A DNA stretch of 64,000 nucleotides from positions 4,712,001 through 4,776,000 of the forward strand of contig NZ_RBKU01000001.1 in assembly GCF_003633615.1 (NCBI RefSeq), read 5' to 3'. Below, in pieces: positions 43,663 to 52,103 of this stretch; positions within the stretch are counted from its first letter, which is position 1; every line of letters starts with the position of its first letter. The notes beneath the pieces were generated by a model. The model saw nothing but the letters and a program-made list of their open reading frames with translations. It searched no databases and was not told the origin of the DNA. The position numbers and the translations under genes were made by a program. Origin of the DNA: Mucilaginibacter gracilis. GTDB taxonomy: Bacteria > Bacteroidota > Bacteroidia > Sphingobacteriales > Sphingobacteriaceae.

Positions 43663-44256
43663 TTAAAGATGATCCCTGGAAATGAGGCGGCTCAGGCTTT
43701 CCCTGCTCATTTCGAGGTAGGAGGCGATCATTCTTAATGGCGCATATTTGAATACCAGCGGGTTTTCCTTTCGTAACGCGCGATAGCGCTCTTCGGAATT
43801 CATGGCATTAAGTACCGTGCGCCGGAAATCCTTTCGTAGTTGCTTTAACATATAGGCCCGTATGAGCACTTTCGTTTCCGGGTAGCTGGTTGACAGGATA
43901 TCCAGTTTCTTATAGGTCAGGGAGAGCAACTCTGCGTTTTCCAGTATTTCGATATAGACATCTGCAGGAGCTTTCAGGTAACCCTGGTAGGAAAAGATGA
44001 TCTCACCCGGAGCCCAGAACCTGATCGTCTGCTCATTGCTATCACTATCGTAGAAATAACAGCGCGCGAATCCGCTGCCAAGGTACCAAAGCCGGTTTTC
44101 GATCTGGCCTTCGCCGACAATGACCTGGTGCTGTCTGTAACGCTCAAGATGCAGGCCGGATAACAAGGCTTCCTTAAAAACGCCGGACAGATCGGTCCAT
44201 CCGGCTAAATCATGTAATAATTGCTCAACGGACATAGGTGTATTAATCAATTCCAT
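43663..44256 (-). CDS. Crp/Fnr-family transcriptional regulator
   Basis: This protein of up to 197 aa (MSVEQ seven codons in is an alternative start) has a cNMP-binding-like barrel (RYRQHQVIVGEGQIENRLWY, FWAPGEIIFSYQGY) and a C-terminal HTH (LRMIASYLEMSRESLSRLIS). It is divergent from the alpha-oxoamine synthase gene, with a large dyad between them, and probably regulates that promoter. Confidence 0.9.
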   Translation of the reverse strand: MELINTPMSVEQLLHDLAGWTDLSGVFKEALLSGLHLERYRQHQVIVGEGQIENRLWYLGSGFARCYFYDSDSNEQTIRFWAPGEIIFSYQGYLKAPADVYIEILENAELLSLTYKKLDILSTSYPETKVLIRAYMLKQLRKDFRRTVLNAMNSEERYRALRKENPLVFKYAPLRMIASYLEMSRESLSRLISRDHL

Positions 44257-44337
44257 ATAAGGCTCGTCCTAACGGAAAGCGATCCTGACCGGAATGCCCC
44301 GGCCCGTCCAAAACTAATTGCCTGATTCCGGCAAAGC

Positions 44338-44401
44338 GGTTACATGACGGCCAATATTTACTTATTGTTAAATTATTGTAAATAAATATTTCCATGTAAC
44401 C
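44338..44401. promoter_or_regulatory. Nested 64-bp dyad in a divergent promoter region
   Basis: GGTTACATG/CATGTAACC (44338-44346 and 44393-44401) encloses AATATTTA/TAAATATT (44353-44360 and 44383-44390), a concentric perfect dyad around an AT-rich core. It ends 51 bases before the ATG at 44453. It is likely a regulator-binding region; a recombination or transfer site is the alternative. Confidence 0.5.
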
Positions 44402-44452
44402 GATTGTGCTGATTCGGACACCTATTTTCATAATAGTTAAACATTTACCGAT

Positions 44453-45712
44453 ATGAAAATAGATTTTACCAAAGCAAGCTTTAAGGATTTTGAAAACATA
44501 CCAGGGCTGGATGCCTTTCAAACCGCCGGGAAATTCCAGCAATACCTGGATTTTTTAAGACAGAACGGACACCTGAATTACAGGATCGAATCGGTCAGCC
44601 CGGTCGGCCCGGAGATGGAACTCCTGCTGCCGGGAAACAGCACACCAAGCAAAGCCGTGTGCCTGGTTTCCAACGACTATCTCGGATTCAGCCAGCACCC
44701 TAAGATTAAAGAAGCAGTGATCGAGGGGATCAGCCGCTTCGGCACAGGTTCGGGGGCTTCACCGGCAATCGGCGGCCATTTCAGTTACCACGAACTGCTG
44801 GAACAAAAGATTGCCAAATTCTATAAAAAAACGGATGCCATCTTATATACCACTGGCTATACCGCCAACAGCGCGACCTTGCAATGCCTGATGCACCAGG
44901 AAGATCTCGCCATTGTAGACATGGCGGTCCATGCCAGCGTTTATGAAGGCTGCATCACCACCAATACCAAACAGTTCCTGCACAACAACCTGGATCACCT
45001 GGAACAGATCCTTTCCAAGGCCCAAAATGCGTACCGTACGAAATTCGTGGTTGTTGACGGGGTATACAGCCAGGACGGAGACATCGCTTATCTGGACCGG
45101 ATCGCAGCGCTGACCCATCATTACGGTGCTTACCTGGTAGTGGATGATGCCCACGGCATCGGCGTTGTCGGTGATACCGGCAGGGGTGTGATCGAGCTCT
45201 ATGATCTGTTTGAACAGGTGGATATCATCACCGGAACATTCAGCAAGGCACTCGGCAACATCGGCGGCTATGTGATCGCCGGGCGCGAGCTGGTGAATTA
45301 CCTTAAATTCCAGTCGAAGCAGCATTTGTTTTCCACGACAGCCACGCCTGCGATCATGGGCATTGTCAAAGCTATTGAGCTGATCGACGAAGAACCTGCC
45401 TGGCGTGAACAGTTATCGCGAAACATTGATTACCTGAAAAGCGGGCTGGTCAGCCTGGGATTCGATGTGGGCACAACCTGTTCAGCGGTCATCCCCGTCA
45501 AGATCGGCGACATCCCTAAAACACTGGAAGCAGGCAGGTTACTGCTGCGTTCAGGCATATATACCAACCCCATCATGTATCCGGCCGTTTCCAAAAAGAA
45601 CGCGCGTATCCGGATGAACGTGATGTCCACCCATACACGCGAACACCTGGACAAAGTACTGAATGCCTTTGCCGCCATTGACCATCAACTACATTTAACC
45701 GGAAAATCATGA
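44453..45712 (+). CDS. Alpha-oxoamine synthase family PLP enzyme
   Basis: This 419-aa fold-type I enzyme resembles 8-amino-7-oxononanoate synthase, 2-amino-3-ketobutyrate CoA ligase and serine palmitoyltransferase. Key sites are SNDYLGFSQHP, HASVYEG, DDAHGIGVVG (231-240), and the PLP Lys265 in TFSKALGNIGG. Family members condense an amino acid with an acyl-CoA. No biotin genes are nearby, so a role in a sphingolipid-like or alkaloid-like product is possible. Its stop overlaps the RteC-like start (ATGA), so expression is coupled. Confidence 0.92.
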   Translation: MKIDFTKASFKDFENIPGLDAFQTAGKFQQYLDFLRQNGHLNYRIESVSPVGPEMELLLPGNSTPSKAVCLVSNDYLGFSQHPKIKEAVIEGISRFGTGSGASPAIGGHFSYHELLEQKIAKFYKKTDAILYTTGYTANSATLQCLMHQEDLAIVDMAVHASVYEGCITTNTKQFLHNNLDHLEQILSKAQNAYRTKFVVVDGVYSQDGDIAYLDRIAALTHHYGAYLVVDDAHGIGVVGDTGRGVIELYDLFEQVDIITGTFSKALGNIGGYVIAGRELVNYLKFQSKQHLFSTTATPAIMGIVKAIELIDEEPAWREQLSRNIDYLKSGLVSLGFDVGTTCSAVIPVKIGDIPKTLEAGRLLLRSGIYTNPIMYPAVSKKNARIRMNVMSTHTREHLDKVLNAFAAIDHQLHLTGKS

Positions 45713-46608
45713 AAACAACAGCTGAAAGGTATTATGCCGCCATGGAAAGCCAACTATCAGAGGCTATCCTGAATGAATCGACCCTGACCGAGCAATACCG
45801 GGTTTCCATCCTGATCTGCAAAAAAGCCATGACCAAACTCAAGCGCTACATCTCCAGCTATGCTTTTGCGGACTCGGCGGAGGAGATCTATTTCTTTAAA
45901 GAATTAAAACCGCTGTTTTACAGTAAATACATCTATTTCATCAATATTTATAACTTTTTGATGCAGCTGCCTCCCTGCGGGGAAGAGGCCATCCGTGCCT
46001 ATATTAACTTCCACTTATCGGATCTCCAGCGCTTCTTTGATAACAACAAGGCATTTTACCAGTACTACCGTTCCCGCAGCACGCACATGGATGCCATTTA
46101 TTATACCCGCGGCAGCTTCGATGTACTGATGGAACTGGAGGATTTTGAAGAAGACGAACAATACAGCACTTCTCATGACTATAAATTATCCAAGATCATA
46201 GCACATGAAAAGTTCCGGGATTACCTGATCCTTGAAATGGCGAAGGTTGGCAATGAGGGCCTGCTGTCGCTAAACGGGCAGAAAGTTTTCCCGTTTAAAC
46301 ATCCGAACTGGACGGCAAGCCAGACGGACGCGGTAGAATTGCTGTATTCGCTTAAATCGTCCGGGGCGGTTAACCACGGCAATATCGATATCAGCGAACT
46401 GGTCGCCATTTTTGAATTTGTATTCCAGACTGAACTACATGAGACTTATCATAAGCTTCTGGATATCAGCCGACGGAAGAAAGACATGTTCATCTTTCTG
46501 AACCGGCTCAGGAACAGCTTCGAGAATTTCATCAACGATAAGCTGGCTTTAGTACTGCTCGCCGCAATTACGGCACTTTTTACTGCGGCTACCTATCTGC
46601 ATTCGTGA
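45709..46608 (+). CDS. RteC-domain protein
   Basis: This 299-aa protein fits the RteC family: helical N-terminus (YRVSILICKKAMTKLKRYIS), EIYFFKELKPLFYSKYIYFI, FHLSDLQRFFDNNKAFYQYY, and a C-terminal part with VELLYSLKSSGAVNHGNIDI and a final hydrophobic helix. In CTnDOT, RteC induces excision of the element. Here it is coupled to a PLP enzyme rather than to rteA/rteB, so its target is unclear. It marks this stretch as ICE-derived. Confidence 0.85.
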   Translation: MKTTAERYYAAMESQLSEAILNESTLTEQYRVSILICKKAMTKLKRYISSYAFADSAEEIYFFKELKPLFYSKYIYFINIYNFLMQLPPCGEEAIRAYINFHLSDLQRFFDNNKAFYQYYRSRSTHMDAIYYTRGSFDVLMELEDFEEDEQYSTSHDYKLSKIIAHEKFRDYLILEMAKVGNEGLLSLNGQKVFPFKHPNWTASQTDAVELLYSLKSSGAVNHGNIDISELVAIFEFVFQTELHETYHKLLDISRRKKDMFIFLNRLRNSFENFINDKLALVLLAAITALFTAATYLHS

Positions 46609-46930
46609 TGGCAGCCCGCTAACTGACCCTTTCACTAACTTCCCAGTTAGTTAACTGATGAAACATAGTTGCATCTTTTTGACTAAGTGCCGTAAACTGA
46701 ATTCCTGTTTTAAACAGATGCACGGCCTGTAGTCTTTCGAGTTCCTGATGAGGCATATTTTTATAAAAACTAGAATTGCTGTTAAGAATGCAGCAAAATT
46801 CACCATGGCAACTAAACGGTGAAATTGCTTTAACCATGCACAATAGGATTTTATATTGGTTGAGCCTTAAGGGCAAAATACATGGGCAGTACAAGCAACC
46901 TTTAGAATGTTTGATTTCAATCTTCGTATC

Positions 46931-46966
46931 ATGAAAAACATCAAAAAAATTCAGTTAGGTCAGAAT
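46931..46966 (+). pseudogene. Aldo/keto reductase 5' gene fragment
   Basis: The bases encode MKNIKKIQLGQN, 11 of 12 residues identical to the start of the reductase at 10491 (30 of 36 bases match); the TCTT-GTAT sequence just before the ATG also matches. Homology stops abruptly after the twelfth codon. It is a rearrangement scrap in the otherwise gene-poor stretch 46609-47019. Confidence 0.6.
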
Positions 46967-47019
46967 GATTGTTTCTATTCTTCGCTGTTCTTTTCAACTT
47001 AAGTATTTTAAGGTGCAGA

Positions 47020-47922
47020 TTAAAATGCTAACGTAAGGGTTCTGGAATTTTGATCTAATTGTTTTTCGGGATAATTATTATAGGAAGCGGTTGAACCGTC
47101 TGAAAACTTTAAGGTCAAGGTAGGTACAAACCGCCAGGTATCATTCCCGTTTGGTGTGATCTCGAAATCAATAAAACCGTTAGCAATTTCATTTTTGTTA
47201 ATGCCTCCGGACAAAGGGAAATCAAATGTCTTATAAGAGTTATCTTCAAACATTTGGCCGTTGATATTGAAAGCTGCTAAAATATTATGATTCGGGTATG
47301 TCAATTTTACTGATAAACGGGTATCCCGATCTTTATCATCGGATGTTGTCCTTAACATCAGTGATGCCGATACTAAGGTTACGGCTGAATTGCCCGGAAG
47401 CTTTATATTTGCATTCAATTGATGATTAATATCGGCAATAGTCTGTTGTAACTTTATCGCGTCTTTGTTAATGGGCAACACCAACTTTTTGCCATCCTGT
47501 GAACCATGGCTCTTGGCTATCTTTAAGCTATCATTTTTTTGTATTTTAGATAAAGCTATCTTTGCCAGCGAGTCCTTAAGGACGTATTCATTATACTCTT
47601 TATCAACCAATTTATAATAATCCTTCCAGCCTTGCTTTAATTTATCTGATGCTGTAACATTCGCAAAATACTGAGCCAATAAACGTCGCGGACCTATTTC
47701 CTTGTTAAGGACAATCAGGTCGGTTACATATTTGTCATATTGTTGTATTTCCTGAATTCCTGCGGTACGATCTTTAAACCCGGTTTCGATAATAGTGGAA
47801 ATGATGACCAGTACAACACTTGTAATAAACCACTTTATTACTTCTATCCATAGTTTAAGACGTTCAAGATTTTGGGCCGGATCGGCACCTTTTGTATTAT
47901 TTGGATCTTCTTTTACCACCAT
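47020..47922 (-). CDS. Single-pass membrane protein, unknown
   Basis: This 300-aa protein has a cytoplasmic head of about 28 residues, one membrane helix (VIKWFITSVVLVIISTIIET, about 28-48), a helical stretch with KDYYKLVDKEYNEYVLKDSL, then a C-terminal beta-rich domain (SAVTLVSASLMLRTTSDD; FRFVP-like WRFVPTLTLKFSDG). No known family. It is the last of five minus-strand genes (47020-50559) that include a secreted nuclease and a lipoprotein. Confidence 0.7.
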   Translation of the reverse strand: MVVKEDPNNTKGADPAQNLERLKLWIEVIKWFITSVVLVIISTIIETGFKDRTAGIQEIQQYDKYVTDLIVLNKEIGPRRLLAQYFANVTASDKLKQGWKDYYKLVDKEYNEYVLKDSLAKIALSKIQKNDSLKIAKSHGSQDGKKLVLPINKDAIKLQQTIADINHQLNANIKLPGNSAVTLVSASLMLRTTSDDKDRDTRLSVKLTYPNHNILAAFNINGQMFEDNSYKTFDFPLSGGINKNEIANGFIDFEITPNGNDTWRFVPTLTLKFSDGSTASYNNYPEKQLDQNSRTLTLAF

Positions 47923-47985
47923 CAGCGTTGTGTTTTGTCGTATGATAACCTGGAAATCAGCTTGAATTATAGTTTAACCAATTAT

Positions 47986-48366
47986 TTATAGCGAGGATGT
48001 AATATCGCCAGCGGTAGAAACAATAGTGGCAACGTTTCCTGTAATCACTGCTCCTGCAAGAACTACCAGTTTCGCTGTAATATCTATCACTGTTTGCACA
48101 GTTTTTATCGTTTTTATCGCATGAAGGATATCGTCTTGGGCTTTCGCGAGCGTATCGAGTGCAGCTTTACCATCATTCGCGATATTAATAGCTGCCATCT
48201 CATACAGGGTTTTACTTTTGATAATCAAATCCTGGGATTTGTTTGTGAGTTCCTGAATTTCGTGAAAATCCATATTTGCAATATCGTCGTGGATACGTTG
48301 ATTTATAGTTATTGCGGAGGCCTTCAGGCTATCTGCGAGTGTGGTAAGGTCGTAAGTTGTTGCCAT
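47986..48366 (-). CDS. Small helical protein, unknown
   Basis: This 126-aa protein is nearly all helix (LADSLKASAITINQRIHDDI, LTNKSQDLIIKSKTLYEMAA, DILHAIKTIKTVQTVIDITA) with a hydrophobic C-terminal stretch LVVLAGAVITGNVATIVS that could insert in membranes. The layout resembles pore-forming or coiled-coil proteins. It lies 10 bases after the lipoprotein gene. Confidence 0.65.
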   Translation of the reverse strand: MATTYDLTTLADSLKASAITINQRIHDDIANMDFHEIQELTNKSQDLIIKSKTLYEMAAINIANDGKAALDTLAKAQDDILHAIKTIKTVQTVIDITAKLVVLAGAVITGNVATIVSTAGDITSSL

Positions 48367-48376
48367 GAGGATTTAA

Positions 48377-49276
48377 TTATTTGGTTAACGTTTTGATGTT
48401 GGTATATAGTTGATAAATTTCCGCACTATGGGTGTTGACAATATCTATAACAGCTTTTGAACTCAATTTTTCCGTTTTTAATGCTACGACTGTTTTATTA
48501 TGCTCATCCTTGATCTTTTCAAGCGCTGTAATAATTTGTGATATTTGTTCCTTGTTTTTATTAAGGGTTGCCTGCTCCGCCTGGTAATCTTTAATGATGT
48601 CTATTTTCTTGCCCATATCTATTTGCTTATTAGCCAAAACAACCTGGTACTTGCCGTCTACTAACACCTTATCAGCATCAATATGGGGTAAAACTGTTTT
48701 ATTGAGGATATCTATCAACGTTTGGATGCATAAAGAAACCTGACCATCATATTTAATCATCACTTCTTTCAGTTTACCTTCCCGGTAAGCGCCCATGATT
48801 TCATTCGTAAAAACCTTGGCAATACTTGATGCAGCATCGATTTTGTCGTCATTGTCAATATGAAGCTTGGTTTTTAACGCGGTCTGGTTTTTAAGATCTT
48901 TAGTAACCTCATCGAAGTTATAATTCACTAAGTCTTTATCAGACAGCTTTGATAACCCATCGAAATAAGAAGTTATGCTTGTAATGTACAGCGTGATCGC
49001 TTTATCGGCATCCATCGCCGTTTTAGGCTCATCAGCGATTACCGGTACAGTTGGAAGCGATAATACGTTGTTTGCCACATCGCCTTCAAAATTATAAGCA
49101 TTCTTTTTTAATGTGTAGTCGTTATAGCTGCTCGTAAATGTATACCCGACATCATTATAACTATTGATAGTTTTAACAGCTGTTGCCGAAAAAGTATTAA
49201 TGTGCTTTAAGTCAGCGCAGCTTCCGAGAACAACGCTTAGGCATATCAGGACAAAATGGATTTTTTGGAGTTTCAT
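48377..49276 (-). CDS. Predicted lipoprotein with coiled coil
   Basis: This 299-aa protein has a type II signal (FVLICLSVVLGSCADL; lipidated Cys20). The mature part is rich in helix with a coiled-coil region near 230-275 (DYQAEQATLNKNKEQISQII). No family recognised. It lies 23 bases after the nuclease gene and 10 before the 126-aa gene, so they are probably co-transcribed and act in the envelope. Confidence 0.7.
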   Translation of the reverse strand: MKLQKIHFVLICLSVVLGSCADLKHINTFSATAVKTINSYNDVGYTFTSSYNDYTLKKNAYNFEGDVANNVLSLPTVPVIADEPKTAMDADKAITLYITSITSYFDGLSKLSDKDLVNYNFDEVTKDLKNQTALKTKLHIDNDDKIDAASSIAKVFTNEIMGAYREGKLKEVMIKYDGQVSLCIQTLIDILNKTVLPHIDADKVLVDGKYQVVLANKQIDMGKKIDIIKDYQAEQATLNKNKEQISQIITALEKIKDEHNKTVVALKTEKLSSKAVIDIVNTHSAEIYQLYTNIKTLTK

Positions 49277-49299
49277 ATGTTGTGCTTAATGGTTTAGGT

Positions 49300-49950
49300 T
49301 TAAAGTGTGGGTATCCCCGTTTTTTGGCGGATAACGGTGATGTCTGTATGATAATAAAAATAGTCGTGCGCATTAACATCGTCAGTATTCGGCATTAAAA
49401 ATGAATCGACCACGCCGTTTTTATGACGGATAATTTTCCAGCAATATGCAGGCACCCAAACGTTATCGGGACCGATCTTTTTAACACAGCCATAACTGCC
49501 GCATTCTATTACAAGTTCATCCCCACCTTTAACCCAATTACGGCATTGATCTTCTAAATTCTTCCAGGTAATCCTGTTCAGATGGGGTAATTGTGGCGTC
49601 ATGTTGGTGAAATACCAACATTTGACATTGACTTGAGATGACGCGCAGGCATCGTCAGCGGCATTAAAATTATGCCCTTGATCATAACCGGAATGCGCAT
49701 AATCGGCAGTCAAATTACTTTCCTGGGCTAATTGAGGATCGGCTTGGAAACAGTTGCAGCGTTTTAAAGGCTGGGAACAACTAAGCATTTCTTTAGTCAA
49801 CTTCCATACGACCTTTACGGGATATTTTGCACTATGACTCCAGGTAACTTTAAAATTGCCTTGATTGATTGTTACTGTATCGGTTGCTGCCCCCTGGCTG
49901 TAGCAATAAGTAGAATAGATACACAGGAGCATTGTTATTATTTTATTCAT
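49300..49950 (-). CDS. Secreted DNA/RNA non-specific endonuclease
   Basis: This 216-aa protein has a signal peptide (MNKIITMLLCIYSTYCYSQ) and a beta-beta-alpha-metal fold: YDQGHNFNAADD (DQGH, 90-93; the usual form is DRGH), FTNMTPQLPHLNRITWKNLE with Asn116, Asn125, Trp129 and Glu133. His93 is the general base and Asn125 binds Mg. Six or more Cys suggest disulfides in the periplasm or outside. It could digest extracellular DNA or act as a toxin. Confidence 0.88.
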   Translation of the reverse strand: MNKIITMLLCIYSTYCYSQGAATDTVTINQGNFKVTWSHSAKYPVKVVWKLTKEMLSCSQPLKRCNCFQADPQLAQESNLTADYAHSGYDQGHNFNAADDACASSQVNVKCWYFTNMTPQLPHLNRITWKNLEDQCRNWVKGGDELVIECGSYGCVKKIGPDNVWVPAYCWKIIRHKNGVVDSFLMPNTDDVNAHDYFYYHTDITVIRQKTGIPTL

Positions 49951-50007
49951 TACGCCATTAATTAAATAAAACAGTAAAGTTTGAAGCCGGGCTATTCGCC
50001 TGATCGG

Positions 50008-50559
50008 TTACTTATTTTCAGGAATTTTCAATAATGCATAAGCGCCCGAACTGATCCCGAGCAGCGTAAGGGTTTCAGGAGGAAAATTATAGAGCGTATT
50101 TTGTGTCACTACGATGGATATAAAAGCACAACCATAGATGATATTAAACACAAGTGTTTGGAATCGTGAAATACTGATACCATTTGCATCTGAAAGGATA
50201 TCAGTCAAAAAGCCTACGGAAGGGTCAGTATCCTGAGTTCTGGTTATATTGGGGTCTTTACTTTGTGTTGTATCAATTACACGGCCTGCGGTTGTAGTGC
50301 CAACGACAATCCCCATCAAAATCAGCACCCCGGCATCGATTTTAGGAAGATTGTCGCTAACAATCCCGATGTAACAGATGGAGAGAAAAATGATCAGCGT
50401 CCAAAAACATAAGATTGTCCGGGCTAAGCTATATGGTTTTTGATCCGGCGAAAGTGCACTATCATCTTTTAACAGTGCGCTTAATTCTCTCATTTTGAAA
50501 AAAAGAATTAAAAAGATCAGAAATGCAGCTACGCTACAAGAGATGGTGAAGGCATACAT
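50008..50559 (-). CDS. Four-helix membrane protein, unknown
   Basis: This 183-aa protein has helices near 5-25, 48-67, 76-93 and 130-165 (FQTLVFNIIYGCAFISIVVT) and a loop with Thr/Asp-rich DTTQSKDPNITRTQDTDPSV. I cannot name a family. It is the first of five same-strand genes; the 57-base gap to the nuclease gene suggests an operon. A 366-bp AT-rich gap lies upstream. Confidence 0.65.
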   Translation of the reverse strand: MYAFTISCSVAAFLIFLILFFKMRELSALLKDDSALSPDQKPYSLARTILCFWTLIIFLSICYIGIVSDNLPKIDAGVLILMGIVVGTTTAGRVIDTTQSKDPNITRTQDTDPSVGFLTDILSDANGISISRFQTLVFNIIYGCAFISIVVTQNTLYNFPPETLTLLGISSGAYALLKIPENK

Positions 50560-50926
50560 TTGGATAAGTGTTTAAGGTGATTAACTATAATGTTAAGGCG
50601 ATTAAAAATAGCTATTGATATTTAATAAAACAAATTAAAATAGATAAATTCTCATATTAACTATCTGTAATATAGTAAATTAAGTATCTCGATAAATATA
50701 AAATATTATCGAAATATATTTTACTACCAACAAATAAAATTGCTTAATCCGATCTGTCGACGTGCCAATATTATTAGCAACATTTATATACTATGCATTC
50801 CGGATAGAAAATCGGGAAAGTATCTAAGACTAAATTTTTTTTTAAGTGCATAAGAAGCTATAATAATCTTCTATTCAGGAAAAGCGCCCCCACCTGTGTC
50901 AGCGTTGTGAAATAAAAATTAGCAGC
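50560..50926. other. AT-rich gene-free interval
   Basis: No gene is supported. A dyad TAAAATAT/ATATTTTA at 50699-50723 lies about 140 bases upstream of the gene at 50008-50559. This probably holds divergent promoters. Confidence 0.35.
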
Positions 50927-50983
50927 GTGCCCACTTTTGTTTTGCCGGGCAGCATGGTGCTGTCGGGTTTAAAACAAAGGACT

Positions 50984-51493
50984 ATGTTAAACGCGATATC
51001 CTGGCAGCAATACCTCACTGCCATACTCATCTTCAGCGCAGCCTGGTATATGTATGTCGGCTTGCGCTACTACCGCACAGAACTGACCGCCTGGTTAAAG
51101 ATCAAGCCGGCTGCTCAAGGCGCGGTACCTCCGGTAGCCAATCAACTGACTGTTGTCATGGGTGCGGCAAAACCCGAAACCGATACCGGCCTTTACCCGC
51201 CCGAAGAGTTGCATTTCGCGGCTGCTGAGCCCGACGATATCAGCGACCAAACACTGCCCAAAGGACCAGGCGATGACCTGCTGGCCGAAGCCATGGTACT
51301 TGTTGAGGCGTACGGAGACAATGATAACAAAACGGAATTCCTTTCGCTCTTTAAACTATTACTGGATAAATACGAAGTCTTTGCAGACGAGATCAGCCTG
51401 CCTGCCGTCATTACTCCCCTAAAGGCTTTCGCAACCAATAAACTTCCTTTTCAAATCCAGGCCAGTGAATGGCCCTTAACATTTGCATCATGA
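50984..51493 (+). CDS. Conjugative-element protein upstream of traE
   Basis: The product is about 169 aa. The ATG at 50984 is chosen because AAAGGA sits 5 bases upstream; an in-frame GTG at 50927 has none. It has one membrane helix (YLTAILIFSAAWYMYVGLRY) and a soluble acidic tail with DDLLAEAMVLVEAYGDNDNK. Proteins like this precede TraE in Bacteroidetes transfer operons. Its stop overlaps the traE-like start (ATGA). Confidence 0.65.
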   Translation: MLNAISWQQYLTAILIFSAAWYMYVGLRYYRTELTAWLKIKPAAQGAVPPVANQLTVVMGAAKPETDTGLYPPEELHFAAAEPDDISDQTLPKGPGDDLLAEAMVLVEAYGDNDNKTEFLSLFKLLLDKYEVFADEISLPAVITPLKAFATNKLPFQIQASEWPLTFAS

Positions 51494-51699
51494 AAAAGAT
51501 AACAGCAATCATCTCCCTGCTCTTGATCGCAACGGTAACGATGGCCCAGGATGGGAATGCCGGCATCAATGAAGCCACCAACCAGGTCAAAAGCTACTTC
51601 GCCACGGGTACCAACCTGATGTACGCCATAGGCGCGATTGTCGGCCTGGTGGGTGCCATCAAAGTTTATAAAAAATGGATGGCGGAGCTGTTAAATTGA
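51490..51699 (+). pseudogene. TraE (DUF4134), truncated at the C-terminus
   Basis: The product is about 69 aa: signal MKKITAIISLLLIATVTMAQ and helix NLMYAIGAIVGLVGAIKVYK, matching DUF4134/TraE. Intact members run about 100 aa with a second hydrophobic helix; here the frame ends at KKWMAELLN. The following bases belong to traM, so a deletion has fused the two genes. Confidence 0.8.
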
Positions 51700-52088
51700 A
51701 ACTAACCGATAGTGTCACCCTTAAAAATCAATTATTATCCAAAGGACAGGAAATCTTTGGCATGTGCCAAGTCACCAACCAGCGGCTGCTGCTGACCATT
51801 CAGAACATACGCCTGGATAAGCAGATCATCCCGGTCAATTTAACCGTATTCAGCCTGGACGGCATGCCGGGCATACCCGCGCCGGAAGCCGAATTAGGGG
51901 GCGCGGCGGGAAATGGTGCCGATAATGCGATCCAAAGTATGCAGTTCCTGACCATGGACCAAAGCATCGGCGCACAGGCGGCGGCAGGTGGTGTGAATGC
52001 CGCCAAAAGCCTGTTCAGTAAAAAGGTAAAAAAGATCAAAGTCAAATTAAAGGACGAATACCCCGTCCTGTTAAAAATCAACCGTTAA
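51675..52088 (+). pseudogene. TraM C-terminal fragment
   Basis: The frame encodes up to 137 aa: AVKLKLTDSVTLKNQLLSKG, RLLLTIQNIRLDKQIIPVNL, VFSLDGMPGIPAPEAELGG, SIGAQAAAGGVNAAKSLFSK and a basic end. This matches the C-terminal domain of Bacteroidetes conjugative TraM. The N-terminal part and traF-traL are missing, so the deletion joins traE to traM in a different frame. The fragment is probably not expressed as TraM, although an internal ATG at 51675 could start it. Confidence 0.8.
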
Positions 52089-52103
52089 TTAAAATTAAGT
52101 ATT

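Noticed and set aside
44843..45325. Minus-strand open frame of 160 codons
   Set aside because: Antisense to the core of the PLP enzyme, which has all its catalytic motifs; a shadow frame.
46619..46894. Minus-strand frame containing ELERLQAVHLF, faintly like the start of GAF sensor proteins
   Set aside because: The similarity is a few residues and the downstream sequence does not continue as a GAF domain; at most a gene scrap.
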